Part shown: positions 38,063 through 46,057 of the stretch, piece after piece
How the letters are laid out: the number at the start of each line of letters is the position of its first letter
Position numbering within the stretch: the first letter of the stretch is position 1
DNA from: Pseudomonas lini
Lineage (GTDB): Bacteria; Pseudomonadota; Gammaproteobacteria; Pseudomonadales; Pseudomonadaceae
Assembly: GCF_964063345.1 (NCBI RefSeq)
Contig: NZ_OZ061318.1
Location: 868,001-932,000, forward strand
DNA length: 64,000 nucleotides
Direction: 5' to 3'
Notes under the pieces: model-generated
Database searches by the model: none
Seen by the model: the letters and a program-made list of their open reading frames with translations, nothing else
Told to the model about the DNA's origin: nothing
Made by a program: the position numbers and the translations under genes

Positions 38063-38251
38063 ATGCTGGAAAAAATGGCCGCGCAGCCGGTGGATGATAC
38101 CGAGTTCAAGTATGACGCCTACAAACAGGCCAACGCGCTGTTAACGGAAATCTTCAACGAAGACCGCGCTCATCCCATCGATAACTGGTCCGGGGCAAAT
38201 CCACACCCGAGGGATGAAAAAGAACGCCAGGCTGATCAGCCTGACCGCTGA
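38063..38251 (+). CDS. Short protein of unknown function, possibly a fragment
   Basis: 62 residues from the ATG at 38063 (MLEKMAAQPVDDTEFKYDAYKQANALLTEIF). The same frame stays open upstream with plausible coding sequence (GRYEARERADRFRRLNLE) but no good start codon, so a 5'-truncated gene is possible. Highly charged, helical, no membrane segment. Not recognised. Confidence 0.4.
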   Translation: MLEKMAAQPVDDTEFKYDAYKQANALLTEIFNEDRAHPIDNWSGANPHPRDEKERQADQPDR

Positions 38252-38265
38252 TGGAGGAGGTTCGG

Positions 38266-38595
38266 TTAAATCGCCTCTTCCAACTCCGCAAGAATGGCTT
38301 TTTTCATTGTTCCAACTGAACGGGATCCGGGCATGACCCGCAGCAGCCGCCCCTCATGGAACACCGCCAAGGATGGCACCGCCCGGATACCATACATTTG
38401 CGCGATCGTCGGAGACACCGCCACATCAATCTTTGCAAAAGCCGCCAGGGAGTGAAGCTTTTCTTCCAAAGCATGAAAGACCGGCTTCATCTCGTGACAA
38501 GGCTTGCACCAGGACGCAGAAAACAGCACGACGCTGCTGCCTTTGGCCACAAAGCGGGCGAACTGCTGAGCACTCAACTCAACGATACGGCTCAT
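38266..38595 (-). CDS. Thioredoxin with CKPC active site
   Basis: 109 residues from the ATG at 38593-38595 (MSRIVELSAQQFARFVAKGSS), with an AGCGAGA ribosome site; a longer upstream reading is less likely. The active site is SASWCKPCHEMKP near residues 29-32, followed by the cis-Pro region GIRAVPSLAVF. The usual WCGPC is changed to WCKPC, and Lys between the cysteines should alter redox potential or partners. It lacks a signal peptide, so cytoplasmic. The DsbA/FrnE-like gene is 63 bases upstream on the same strand. Confidence 0.9.
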   Translation of the reverse strand: MSRIVELSAQQFARFVAKGSSVVLFSASWCKPCHEMKPVFHALEEKLHSLAAFAKIDVAVSPTIAQMYGIRAVPSLAVFHEGRLLRVMPGSRSVGTMKKAILAELEEAI

Positions 38596-38658
38596 TTGGA
38601 TCTCGCTCTCAACATGGATGAAGGGCGGCACAACCCAGTGCCGCACCGCTTCTGCTGA

Positions 38659-39357
38659 TCAAATTTTGCAGCCATCTATGCCGCAGACTTGACTGCTGAA
38701 TGCGTCATCTTCGACTTTCGACTTCTCCTGCATCTTGTTCAGCGCTTCAAGAAAAGCAGCCTCAGGCTGAGCACCGGACAATGAGAAGGCATTATCGAAT
38801 ACAAACAAAGGCACGCCCGAACCTAGTTGCGCGGCGATATGTTCGTCTTCCTCCATCTCTTCGCGCAATTCAACGGATGACCACGCCCATTGGATTAACG
38901 CGTCCGAAACACCTGCGGCCTTGGCTATGGCCTCCAGGCTGCCGCGATCAAACAGCGACTGACCATGGGAGGTGCTTTGCTCATACAGCGCCTCGACCAA
39001 GCGTTTTTTAACGACTTCGTCCGCAACCGCCTTGACCAGTACATGGGCATCTGCGGTATCGCCAAACAGCATGCTGTCAAAGCGATAATCAAGCCCATCG
39101 GCCCGGCCATATTTACTGACGGTGTTCATCATCGCGACAGCGGAATCAGGATTGCCGAGCTTGCGTTTAAGGGCCGCGATCATAGGCTCTGGTGCGTGAT
39201 TCGCCGCCAGACGATAGGCCCTGACGTTGATTTGTACATTGTCTTTTTCAGCAAATTTATCGAGCGCCTGCTCGAATCGACGCTTGGCTATCCAGCACCA
39301 AGGGCAAACAAAATCAGACCAGATATCCACTGCATATTTTTTCGAAGAAGTTTGCAT
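38659..39357 (-). CDS. DsbA-family oxidoreductase, FrnE-like
   Basis: 232 residues from the ATG at 39355-39357 (MQTSSKKYAVDIWSDFVCPWCWIAKRRFEQAL). The CPWC active site is near residues 18-21, with no export signal, so it belongs to the cytoplasmic FrnE-like group often induced by oxidative stress. The cis-Pro loop reads GSGVPLFVFDN. The C-terminus ends with two more cysteines (SQVCGIDGCKI). Most likely a disulfide isomerase or reductase acting with the linked thioredoxin. Confidence 0.9.
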   Translation of the reverse strand: MQTSSKKYAVDIWSDFVCPWCWIAKRRFEQALDKFAEKDNVQINVRAYRLAANHAPEPMIAALKRKLGNPDSAVAMMNTVSKYGRADGLDYRFDSMLFGDTADAHVLVKAVADEVVKKRLVEALYEQSTSHGQSLFDRGSLEAIAKAAGVSDALIQWAWSSVELREEMEEDEHIAAQLGSGVPLFVFDNAFSLSGAQPEAAFLEALNKMQEKSKVEDDAFSSQVCGIDGCKI

Positions 39358-39380
39358 GACTCGTCCTGTACTCAAAGAAA

Positions 39381-39953
39381 TCAAGACCGCGCTACCAGCG
39401 TTTCAAGCAAATGATCGAAGCCTGCCAACGGGTCGGTTGATCGGCCCAATGTCCAATCGATAAGACTCGCGCCCTCCAGGCTGCTCAGCAGCATGAACGC
39501 GTAGGTCTCAACGGGTTTGTCCAGCGACCAGTTGCGCTGCCGGACCCCTGCATTGAGGGTGGCCTGAAGCCAATCGAGCTGGGTTTCAAAGAACGCCCGA
39601 GTGAGCCCTTGCAGCGACAGCGGCAGTGCCGCCATTTCTGCCGCCAGGGCACCACACAAGGGCAGCAGCCCCTCGTTGGCGCTAATGATGAAAAGCCGGG
39701 CAAAACCACGAAGCCGCAGCAACGGATCGACATGCATTTCTTCGATCGAACTGAGGGTCGCATCGAAGCGTTTGATGTAGTCCTTGATCAGCTCCGCGCC
39801 CAGGTTTTCCTTGGTCGGGAAGTGATGGTGAATACTGGCTTTTTTAATCCCGATCTGCGCCGCAAGATCGGCATAACTGAACGCGGAATAGCCCTTGGAG
39901 CGCATTTGGGTTTCCGCGGCTCTCAATAGCGCTGCTTTTGTCGTGATCGACAT
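39381..39953 (-). CDS. TetR regulator, NemR-like, first paralog
   Basis: 190 residues. The HTH is RSKGYSAFSYADLAAQIGIKKASIHHHFPTKENLG. In the ligand domain LLPLCGALAAEMAALP has a single Cys placed like the redox-sensing cysteine of E. coli NemR (GCLTVKLSAE). It is close to the second TetR at 41883-42458. It precedes the DsbA-like and thioredoxin genes on the same strand (23-base gap), so it probably controls this unit and itself. Confidence 0.9.
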   Translation of the reverse strand: MSITTKAALLRAAETQMRSKGYSAFSYADLAAQIGIKKASIHHHFPTKENLGAELIKDYIKRFDATLSSIEEMHVDPLLRLRGFARLFIISANEGLLPLCGALAAEMAALPLSLQGLTRAFFETQLDWLQATLNAGVRQRNWSLDKPVETYAFMLLSSLEGASLIDWTLGRSTDPLAGFDHLLETLVARS

Positions 39954-39985
39954 TGAAGACTCCTGCAGCCAGCATTCAGCCTTCT

Positions 39986-40004
39986 TTCACTTGTACTGAG
40001 TGAA
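39986..40004. promoter_or_regulatory. Candidate operator of the first TetR gene
   Basis: TTCACT-N7-AGTGAA is a perfect inverted repeat 33 bases upstream of the TetR start, between it and the SDR terminator. Outer bases (CTTC.../...GAAG) extend the match partly. Confidence 0.45.
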
Positions 40005-40009
40005 GGCGT

Positions 40010-40034
40010 GAAAGCTCCCGCGATGGGAGCTTTC
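40010..40034 (-). terminator. Hairpin after the SDR gene
   Basis: GAAAGCTCCC (40010-40019) and GGGAGCTTTC (40025-40034) form a perfect stem 25 bases after the SDR stop. No long T run on the minus strand, so strength is uncertain. Confidence 0.55.
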
Positions 40035-40058
40035 ATCAGGCCGCGCTCGCCACTGTGG

Positions 40059-40832
40059 TCAGGCCCTAACAGCCATAATTCCAGCATCCACGTCCCAGAT
40101 TGCGCCGGTCACCCAGGACGTCTTGTCCGACAGCAGGAACAGGATGGTGTTGGCGACGTCTTCGGGAACGCCGACTCGTCCCAGGGGGTGGAAATCGTTC
40201 AGCGATTTCATCGCTTCCGGGATCGCCTCTTTGTCCATGAACCCTTCATAGATCGAGGTGTGAACGATCCCTGGTGAGACGGCGTTGACCCGAATACCCG
40301 AGTGAGCCAATTCAATTGCCAGGTTGCGTGTCAGCGCATGCAGACCTGCCTTTGCCATGGAGTAGGCAGAGGCCGGTGAACCTGCCAATGCGGCCTGCGC
40401 ACCGATGGAGCCAACATTGACAATTGCCCCTTCGCGCTTGGCAGCCAGCATGTTCTTGACCACTGCCTGGGTGATGAAGAAGGTCGCACGGTTCAGAGAC
40501 AGGTACATGTCGTACTCGGCCTCATCGTGCTCGGTGAACGGCTTGGGAATAAAGATCCCGGCGGAGTTCACCATCAGGCTGATATCGCTATGGTTGGCAT
40601 TGATTTCCTTGCGAACAAAATTCATGCCTTCTTCAGTCATCAGGTTGGCGACGATCACCGACACAGGGCCCAGCGGGCTCAGCTCGTTACGCACCGCATC
40701 GGCCTTGTCTTGCTTGCTGCCGGTGAGCACCACGCTGCCGCCTGCCTTGAGCACCATGCGGGCCGTTTCCAAGCCCATGCCACTGGTGCCACCGACAACT
40801 AGCAGTTTTTTACCTTTGAAAAAATCGTTCAT
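40059..40832 (-). CDS. Short-chain dehydrogenase/reductase
   Basis: SDR of 257 residues. The nucleotide motif [14 protein letters not shown] is near residue 14, followed by VNSAGIF, the catalytic Ser in [10 protein letters not shown] and the YSMAKAGL (Tyr-x3-Lys) box near residue 155, then [17 protein letters not shown] after strand 2 fits NADP preference. Probably reduces an aldehyde, ketone or quinone. It lies between OsmC and the first TetR on the minus strand, within the island. Confidence 0.92.
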   Translation of the reverse strand: MNDFFKGKKLLVVGGTSGMGLETARMVLKAGGSVVLTGSKQDKADAVRNELSPLGPVSVIVANLMTEEGMNFVRKEINANHSDISLMVNSAGIFIPKPFTEHDEAEYDMYLSLNRATFFITQAVVKNMLAAKREGAIVNVGSIGAQAALAGSPASAYSMAKAGLHALTRNLAIELAHSGIRVNAVSPGIVHTSIYEGFMDKEAIPEAMKSLNDFHPLGRVGVPEDVANTILFLLSDKTSWVTGAIWDVDAGIMAVRA

Positions 40833-40930
40833 TGCAGACTCCGGTTATCCAGAACTAATTAGGGTCGGCACCAAGGCGGCTGGCTGCCTGCTGGTGCACG
40901 CAAGGTTTGAATGTCTTTGAAACGAGCGAA

Positions 40931-41485
40931 TCAGCCCTCACGCACTTCGAGGGTTGGCACCATGCGGATGGCTTTCGAGAAGTTGGCGTAGTTGACCGAG
41001 GTTTTGAGCACCACTTTGTGCAGTTCTTCAACGCGCTCACGGGAGGCGTCGGTGTGCAGTCGAATCACCACACTCACTTCGTCGTAACCTGGGTTGACGC
41101 TCTCGTCGAGGCCCAGGAAGCCTTGCAGGTCGAGGGTGCCGTCCGTTTCGATTTCCAGGCTGTGAATCTTGATACCCATCATCGCGGCGTTGGCGGCATA
41201 ACCGACCGACATGCAGGCGTTGAGAGCGGCCATCAGCAGCTCTTGAGGGTTAGGCGCAGTGTTTTGGCCCAGCAATTCATTAGGCTCATCGGCGACGATT
41301 TCGAAATCCCGCGAATAGGTTTCACCGGCCAGACTGTAGCGATTGACTTTGGCCACAGAGCGAGTCTGGCCTTTCCACTGAGTCTTGACGTTGAAGCTCG
41401 CGTGGCGCTTGGTCGCATCCTCAGCAACGCCTTGGGCAAACTGCTGGAGTGCGGCGACATCGATACCATTCAGGTTGTTGCTCAT
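40931..41485 (-). CDS. OsmC/Ohr-family thiol peroxidase-like protein
   Basis: 184 residues from the ATG at 41483-41485 (MSNNLNGIDVAALQQFAQG). OsmC fold with the segment PQELLMAALNACMSVGYAANAAMMG, where Cys near residue 93 is the usual first catalytic cysteine. The second conserved Cys of Ohr is not obvious (the later VVIRLHTDASRERVEELH has none), so it may be a single-Cys member. Length is greater than Ohr (about 140). A CCTAC-N6-GTAGG palindrome lies just upstream. Confidence 0.85.
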   Translation of the reverse strand: MSNNLNGIDVAALQQFAQGVAEDATKRHASFNVKTQWKGQTRSVAKVNRYSLAGETYSRDFEIVADEPNELLGQNTAPNPQELLMAALNACMSVGYAANAAMMGIKIHSLEIETDGTLDLQGFLGLDESVNPGYDEVSVVIRLHTDASRERVEELHKVVLKTSVNYANFSKAIRMVPTLEVREG

Positions 41486-41537
41486 GTGTTCGTTCCTCTT
41501 CGGATGGACCGGGCGTTTGGCCCGGAAGAGAAACAAG

Positions 41538-41553
41538 CCTACCAACTAGTAGG
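41538..41553. promoter_or_regulatory. Candidate operator upstream of osmC
   Basis: CCTAC-CAACTA-GTAGG is an inverted repeat about 53 bases from the OsmC start. It shares GCCTACCAACT with the site at 36027-36044. Confidence 0.5.
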
Positions 41554-41882
41554 TTGTCGATCAATAGATTATTCTCCTTATAACCAATCGCCAAAAAAAA
41601 CCAGCTTCGACAGAGTTTTCCTGAATAGGGATAACTCCGATAAAAATGCAGTAATTTCTACTTAATCTTGTACTTCTGATCACACACCGAAAGTGTAGAC
41701 AAGGGTAGGTATCCGCAACCCAAATGCGAGACTAGACGTACGCTCGTCAGATTGAGTGCGCGCAAAAAGAATTCAGAGAGTGTGAGCTAAGCGGCTGAAA
41801 CCACTTACGAGGCGGGAAAACGGACCGAGCCAGCGGGGGCAGAATCGGTCGATTTATGACGCAGAATAAAGCTGATCGAACC
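41554..41882. other. AT-rich gap between osmC and the second TetR gene
   Basis: About 330 bases with no gene seen. The first 170 bases are AT-rich and probably hold the osmC promoter; the rest shows no clear structure. Confidence 0.5.
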
Positions 41883-42458
41883 TCAGTGATGTGTTTCGGT
41901 AACCCGAAGTCCATCTAAAATGAAATCAAATCCAGAAGACTGTTCGTAATTGTCGCTCAGCGCCCAAGATACAAAGCTGCCACCTTCCAACGTATTCAAG
42001 ATGAACCTGGCAACCTTCACGCCGTCCAGCTCAGCTTTGAGTTCCCCTGCCGCTTGGCCCAGTGCGATATTGGCCTGAAGCCAATTGAGATGGATTTCGA
42101 AAAAATCCCGCGTCAATTCCTTTAGGCTTTCAGGCAAAGCCAGCAATTCCGCCGCCAGAGCGCCGCAGAGCGGAAGCATCGCGTTTTTACTGCTTTGTGC
42201 GAACATCAAGGCGAAGGCATTGAGCCGATCAATAATGCCGGTATTTTCATCATTGATGCATTCCAGCTGATTCTTGAACCGGAACAGATAACTCTCAACG
42301 ATGGCAATCGCCAGACTTTCTTTGGTGGGAAAGTGGTGGTGAATACTCGCCTTCTTGATACCGATGTCTTCCGCCAGATCGGCATAGCTGAAGGCTGCGT
42401 AGCCCTTGGTACGCAACAGAATCTCAGCGCTGGTCAGGAGGTCGGAACGTGTACTCAT
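41883..42458 (-). CDS. TetR regulator, NemR-like, second paralog
   Basis: 191 residues. The HTH is RTKGYAAFSYADLAEDIGIKKASIHHHFPTKESLA and the ligand domain has MLPLCGALAAELLALPESL, with the same NemR-like Cys as the TetR at 39381-39953. The two share long identical blocks through the HTH and are clearly duplicates. The start codon overlaps a 9-bp inverted repeat ATGATGCCG/CGGCATCAT (42457-42492), a possible autoregulatory site. Confidence 0.9.
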   Translation of the reverse strand: MSTRSDLLTSAEILLRTKGYAAFSYADLAEDIGIKKASIHHHFPTKESLAIAIVESYLFRFKNQLECINDENTGIIDRLNAFALMFAQSSKNAMLPLCGALAAELLALPESLKELTRDFFEIHLNWLQANIALGQAAGELKAELDGVKVARFILNTLEGGSFVSWALSDNYEQSSGFDFILDGLRVTETHH

Positions 42459-42594
42459 GATGCCGTTTCCAAATTTATCAATGCGGCATCATAAATTAGT
42501 ACTTCTTCATAAGACAGCGCTCAGGTTGCGCACCTATGAACCACCCTCTGGAATCGGCCACAAGCAGTCAGCCGTTTCTCAGCTCTGCATTCTC

Positions 42595-42622
42595 CCGTTG
42601 CCGTTGCCGTTGCCGTTGCCGT
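42595..42622. repeat. Short (CCGTTG)n microsatellite
   Basis: Four perfect copies plus a partial one in non-coding DNA near the right end of the island. Apart from this and the att copy, 42459-42738 shows no gene. Confidence 0.85.
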
Positions 42623-42738
42623 GCTCATGAGGTACTGAAAGAACTCGCATAAAATACTGTCTTGATTAGGATAATCGTAGGGATAGAGACTTTAGAAATC
42701 AGCATTAATTTATTGTAAAACAGGTACTTAATTTTGCA

Positions 42739-42968
42739 TTCGAGTCCAGGTCGTGGAGCCAGACAAGGTTCCAGAGAAGGCTTTCAAAATCTCTGAAACC
42801 CCCGAAAAACCCGCCTTATGGCGGGTTTTTTCGTTTTGGCGTTCCGTCGGATTCCGGTGAATGCCAGCCGTTTTAAGGGTAGAGCCTGGGACGGCATGAC
42901 AACACCAAAGTCACCAGCAACAGCGATGCAGATGATCGTGCCGCAGCCCAGGGAATGAACTGCACCGA
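42739..42968. repeat. Right direct repeat (attR) fused to an integrase-less element end
   Basis: 42739-42890 repeats tRNA-Asn 3' end plus integrase-promoter DNA. At 42894-42967 it continues with a copy of 35170-35244, which at the left end lies beyond the integrase. So this is a left end from which the integrase and its following 0.5 kb are missing. The efflux gene stop lies three bases further. Confidence 0.85.
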
Positions 42969-42970
42969 TA

Positions 42971-45900
42971 TCAAGCAACATGAGTGTTCGCTGCAAGCTC
43001 ATGCGCGGGCTCAGGCTTGATCTTGAACCAGAGGGCGTACATCGCTGGCAGGAACACCAGGGTCAGCACGGTGCCGGCAAACGTACCGCCAATCAGGGTG
43101 TAGGCCAGCGTTCCCCAGAACACCGAATGGGTCAGAGGAATGAACGCTAGCATCGCCGCCAACGCCGTGAGAATCACGGGCCTCGCGCGCTGCACGGTGG
43201 CTTCGACCACGGCGTTGTAAGGCGACAGGCCGGCTTGCTTATTGGAGTGAATCTGGCCGATGAGGATCAGCGTGTTGCGCATCAGAATCCCTGACAAGGC
43301 AATCAATCCCACCAAGGCATTGATCCCGAACGGTTGCTGGAACAGCAGCAGAATTGGCACCACACCAATCAGACCCAAAGGCGCGGTGGCGAACACCATC
43401 ATCATTGCCGACATCGAGCGCACCTGAATGATGATGGTCAGCAACATCAGCGCAATCATGATCGGGAACAACGGCAGCAATGCCTTGTTTGCTTTACCCG
43501 ACTCCTCGATCGCGCCGGCAAACTCAATGCGGTAGCCCGCAGGCAGTTTTTCGATGATGGGCTGCAACTGCGTTATCAAGGCGTTGGAGACATCGGGAGG
43601 CTGAAGACCTTCAGCCACGTCACCGCGCACGGTGATGGTCGGCGTCCGATCACGACGTCGCAGGATGGGCTCTTCCATGCGCACATCTACCGCCCCTACC
43701 TGGGACAGCGACACGCGCTGCCCTTGGGCGCCGGTCAGCGTGAAGGCGGCAATTTTCGACGGATCCAGACGCGTCTCTCCCGCCGAGCGAGCGACCACCT
43801 GAACCGCACGAATGTCCTCACGCACCTCGGTGACAGGCACCCCCGTGAGCAGGAATTGCAACTGTTGCGCGACATCGCTCGAGGTCAAGCCGAATGCTTG
43901 CAGGCGATCCTGATCCAGCGTGAGATGAAGTGCCGGTGTGCGCTCGCCCAAGTCGGTGTTGACGGTCCTCATCAGGGGGCTGGCGGTCATGACCGCACGC
44001 ACCTGCGCGGCGATATCTCGTAACACCGCGGGGTCGGCGCCCATCACCCGGAAGGCCACCGGATACGGTGAATAAGGACCAAATACCAACTGCGTTACCC
44101 GCACCCGAGCTTCAGGCGCCAAGCCATCGGCCGCGGCTTGTCTGAGGCGGAGCTTGAGCGCCTCACGCTCTTGCTGATTCGCGGTCAGGACGACGATTTT
44201 TGCGAAGGATGGATCGGGTAGTTCAGGGGCCATCGCCAAGTAGAAGCGCGGCGCGCCCTGGCCAATGTAAGCGGTGACGATCTTGGCCTCCGGCTGCTGA
44301 GCCAACCACGCCTCGACCTTGGCCGCCGCCACATCAGTCTGTTCGATAGAGGTGCCGTAAGGCATCTGCACCTCAACCAGCACCTCAGGTCGGTCGGACG
44401 TTGGAAAGAACTGCTTGTTGACCACGCCCATGCCCAGAATCGCAACAACAAACAAGCCAACGACGGATGTCGCCACCAGGCCTTTGCGGCGGATAACACT
44501 GCCCAGCAGGCGCCTGAAACGCTGGTAGTTCGGCGTACCGTAAATCGCCGTATGCCCGCCTTCAGGCACCTTGATCTGCGGCAGCAGTTTGACGCCCAGG
44601 TAAGGTGTAAACACCACGGCCACCACCCAGGAAGTGATCAGCGCAATGCCAACGATCCAGAACATGTTCGCGGTGTACTCACCCGCGGTCGACTTGGCAA
44701 AACCGTTGGGCATAAAGCCGATCGCCGTCACCAACGTCCCCGACAACATCGGCGCGGCCGTGTGGCTCCAGGCATAAGCGGAGGCCTTGATTCGGTCGTA
44801 GCCCTCCTCCATCTTCACCACCATCATCTCAATGGCAATGATTGCATCGTCCACCAGCAGCCCCAGCGCCAGAATCAACGAGCCCAGGGTAATTCGATCG
44901 AAGTCCTTGCCCGTGGCCGCCATGACAATGAACACGGCCGCCAGGGTCAGCGGCACCGCCGCGGCAACCACAACGCCAACACGCCAGCCCATGCTGAGAA
45001 AACACACCAGCAGCACCACGCCCAAGGCAGCAAAAAACTTCACCATGAACTCATTGACGGAGGCGCCAATATTCACCGCCTGATCCGTGACCTTGGTCAG
45101 GCTCATGCCCAAAGGCATCTGCTCGTTGATCGCTGTCGCCTCAGCCTCCAGCGACTTCCCCAGGTCCAGACCGTTCCAGCCATCGCGCATGACCACGCCG
45201 AGCACCAATGCGGGCTCGCCATTGTTGCGTACCAGGAACGTCGCGGGATCCTCATAACCGCGCTTGACCTCAGCCACATCGGACAACTTGAGGGTTCTGC
45301 CCTGCACCGTCAGTGGGGTATTACGAATCTTCTGCAGGTCATCAAACGCGCCATCCAGGCGGATGAAAACCTGTGGCCCCTTCGCTTCTACCGAACCGGC
45401 CGGGGTTATCATGTTTTGCGTGTTCAACGCACTGAATATGTCTCGTGCAGAAATGCCCAGTGTCGCCAAACGCTCGTAGGACAACTCGACAAAAATACGC
45501 TCGGCCTGTTCGCCGATGATGTTGACCTTCTTCACACCCGCCACATGCAGCAAACGCTGGCGCAAGCTCTCGGCTTCGCGCACCAACAGACGTTGCGGCT
45601 CACCCTTGGCCTTGAGCGCATAGAGCGCGAAGGTGACATCGGAATACTCATCATTGACCATCGGGCCGATCACCCCGGATGGCAACCCCTTCTGCTCATC
45701 CAGGATTTTCTTGCGCGCCTGGTAAAACTCCTCCTGGACGGCTGAGGGTGGCGTGCTATCGAGCAGATAAACCGTGGTGAATGCCAAGCCGGGCCGGGTA
45801 AAGGTCTCGCTCCTATCGTACCAACGCAGTTCCTGCATGCGTTTTTCCAGCTTTTCTACCACCTGGTCTTGCATCTCCTGGGCCGTCGCCCCAGGCCAGG

Positions 45901-46057
45901 CGGTGACCACCGTCATTTGTTTAATGGTGAATGCGGGGTCTTCCGCACGCCCCAGTTTAAAGAAGGCGTACAACCCACCCACAGAAATCAGCAGGATCAA
46001 AAACAGGGTGATTGAGCGCTCGCGTACGGCCAGCGCCGAAAGATTGAAACCGCTCAT
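42971..46057 (-). CDS. RND-family multidrug efflux permease
   Basis: Inner-membrane proton-driven pump of 1028 residues. Starts MSGFNLSALAVRERSITLFLILLISVGG (first membrane helix), followed by a large periplasmic loop. TM4 has the proton-relay pair in LGLLVDDAIIAIEMMVV. A second periplasmic loop and membrane helices 8-12 (GLIALSGILMRNTLILIGQI ... TLVFLPAMYALWFKI) follow. Most like the TriC/hydrophobe-amphiphile RND groups; substrate not predictable. Its start overlaps the adaptor stop as ATGA (46054-46057). The 3' end abuts the att-like repeat. Confidence 0.93.
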   Translation of the reverse strand: MSGFNLSALAVRERSITLFLILLISVGGLYAFFKLGRAEDPAFTIKQMTVVTAWPGATAQEMQDQVVEKLEKRMQELRWYDRSETFTRPGLAFTTVYLLDSTPPSAVQEEFYQARKKILDEQKGLPSGVIGPMVNDEYSDVTFALYALKAKGEPQRLLVREAESLRQRLLHVAGVKKVNIIGEQAERIFVELSYERLATLGISARDIFSALNTQNMITPAGSVEAKGPQVFIRLDGAFDDLQKIRNTPLTVQGRTLKLSDVAEVKRGYEDPATFLVRNNGEPALVLGVVMRDGWNGLDLGKSLEAEATAINEQMPLGMSLTKVTDQAVNIGASVNEFMVKFFAALGVVLLVCFLSMGWRVGVVVAAAVPLTLAAVFIVMAATGKDFDRITLGSLILALGLLVDDAIIAIEMMVVKMEEGYDRIKASAYAWSHTAAPMLSGTLVTAIGFMPNGFAKSTAGEYTANMFWIVGIALITSWVVAVVFTPYLGVKLLPQIKVPEGGHTAIYGTPNYQRFRRLLGSVIRRKGLVATSVVGLFVVAILGMGVVNKQFFPTSDRPEVLVEVQMPYGTSIEQTDVAAAKVEAWLAQQPEAKIVTAYIGQGAPRFYLAMAPELPDPSFAKIVVLTANQQEREALKLRLRQAAADGLAPEARVRVTQLVFGPYSPYPVAFRVMGADPAVLRDIAAQVRAVMTASPLMRTVNTDLGERTPALHLTLDQDRLQAFGLTSSDVAQQLQFLLTGVPVTEVREDIRAVQVVARSAGETRLDPSKIAAFTLTGAQGQRVSLSQVGAVDVRMEEPILRRRDRTPTITVRGDVAEGLQPPDVSNALITQLQPIIEKLPAGYRIEFAGAIEESGKANKALLPLFPIMIALMLLTIIIQVRSMSAMMMVFATAPLGLIGVVPILLLFQQPFGINALVGLIALSGILMRNTLILIGQIHSNKQAGLSPYNAVVEATVQRARPVILTALAAMLAFIPLTHSVFWGTLAYTLIGGTFAGTVLTLVFLPAMYALWFKIKPEPAHELAANTHVA

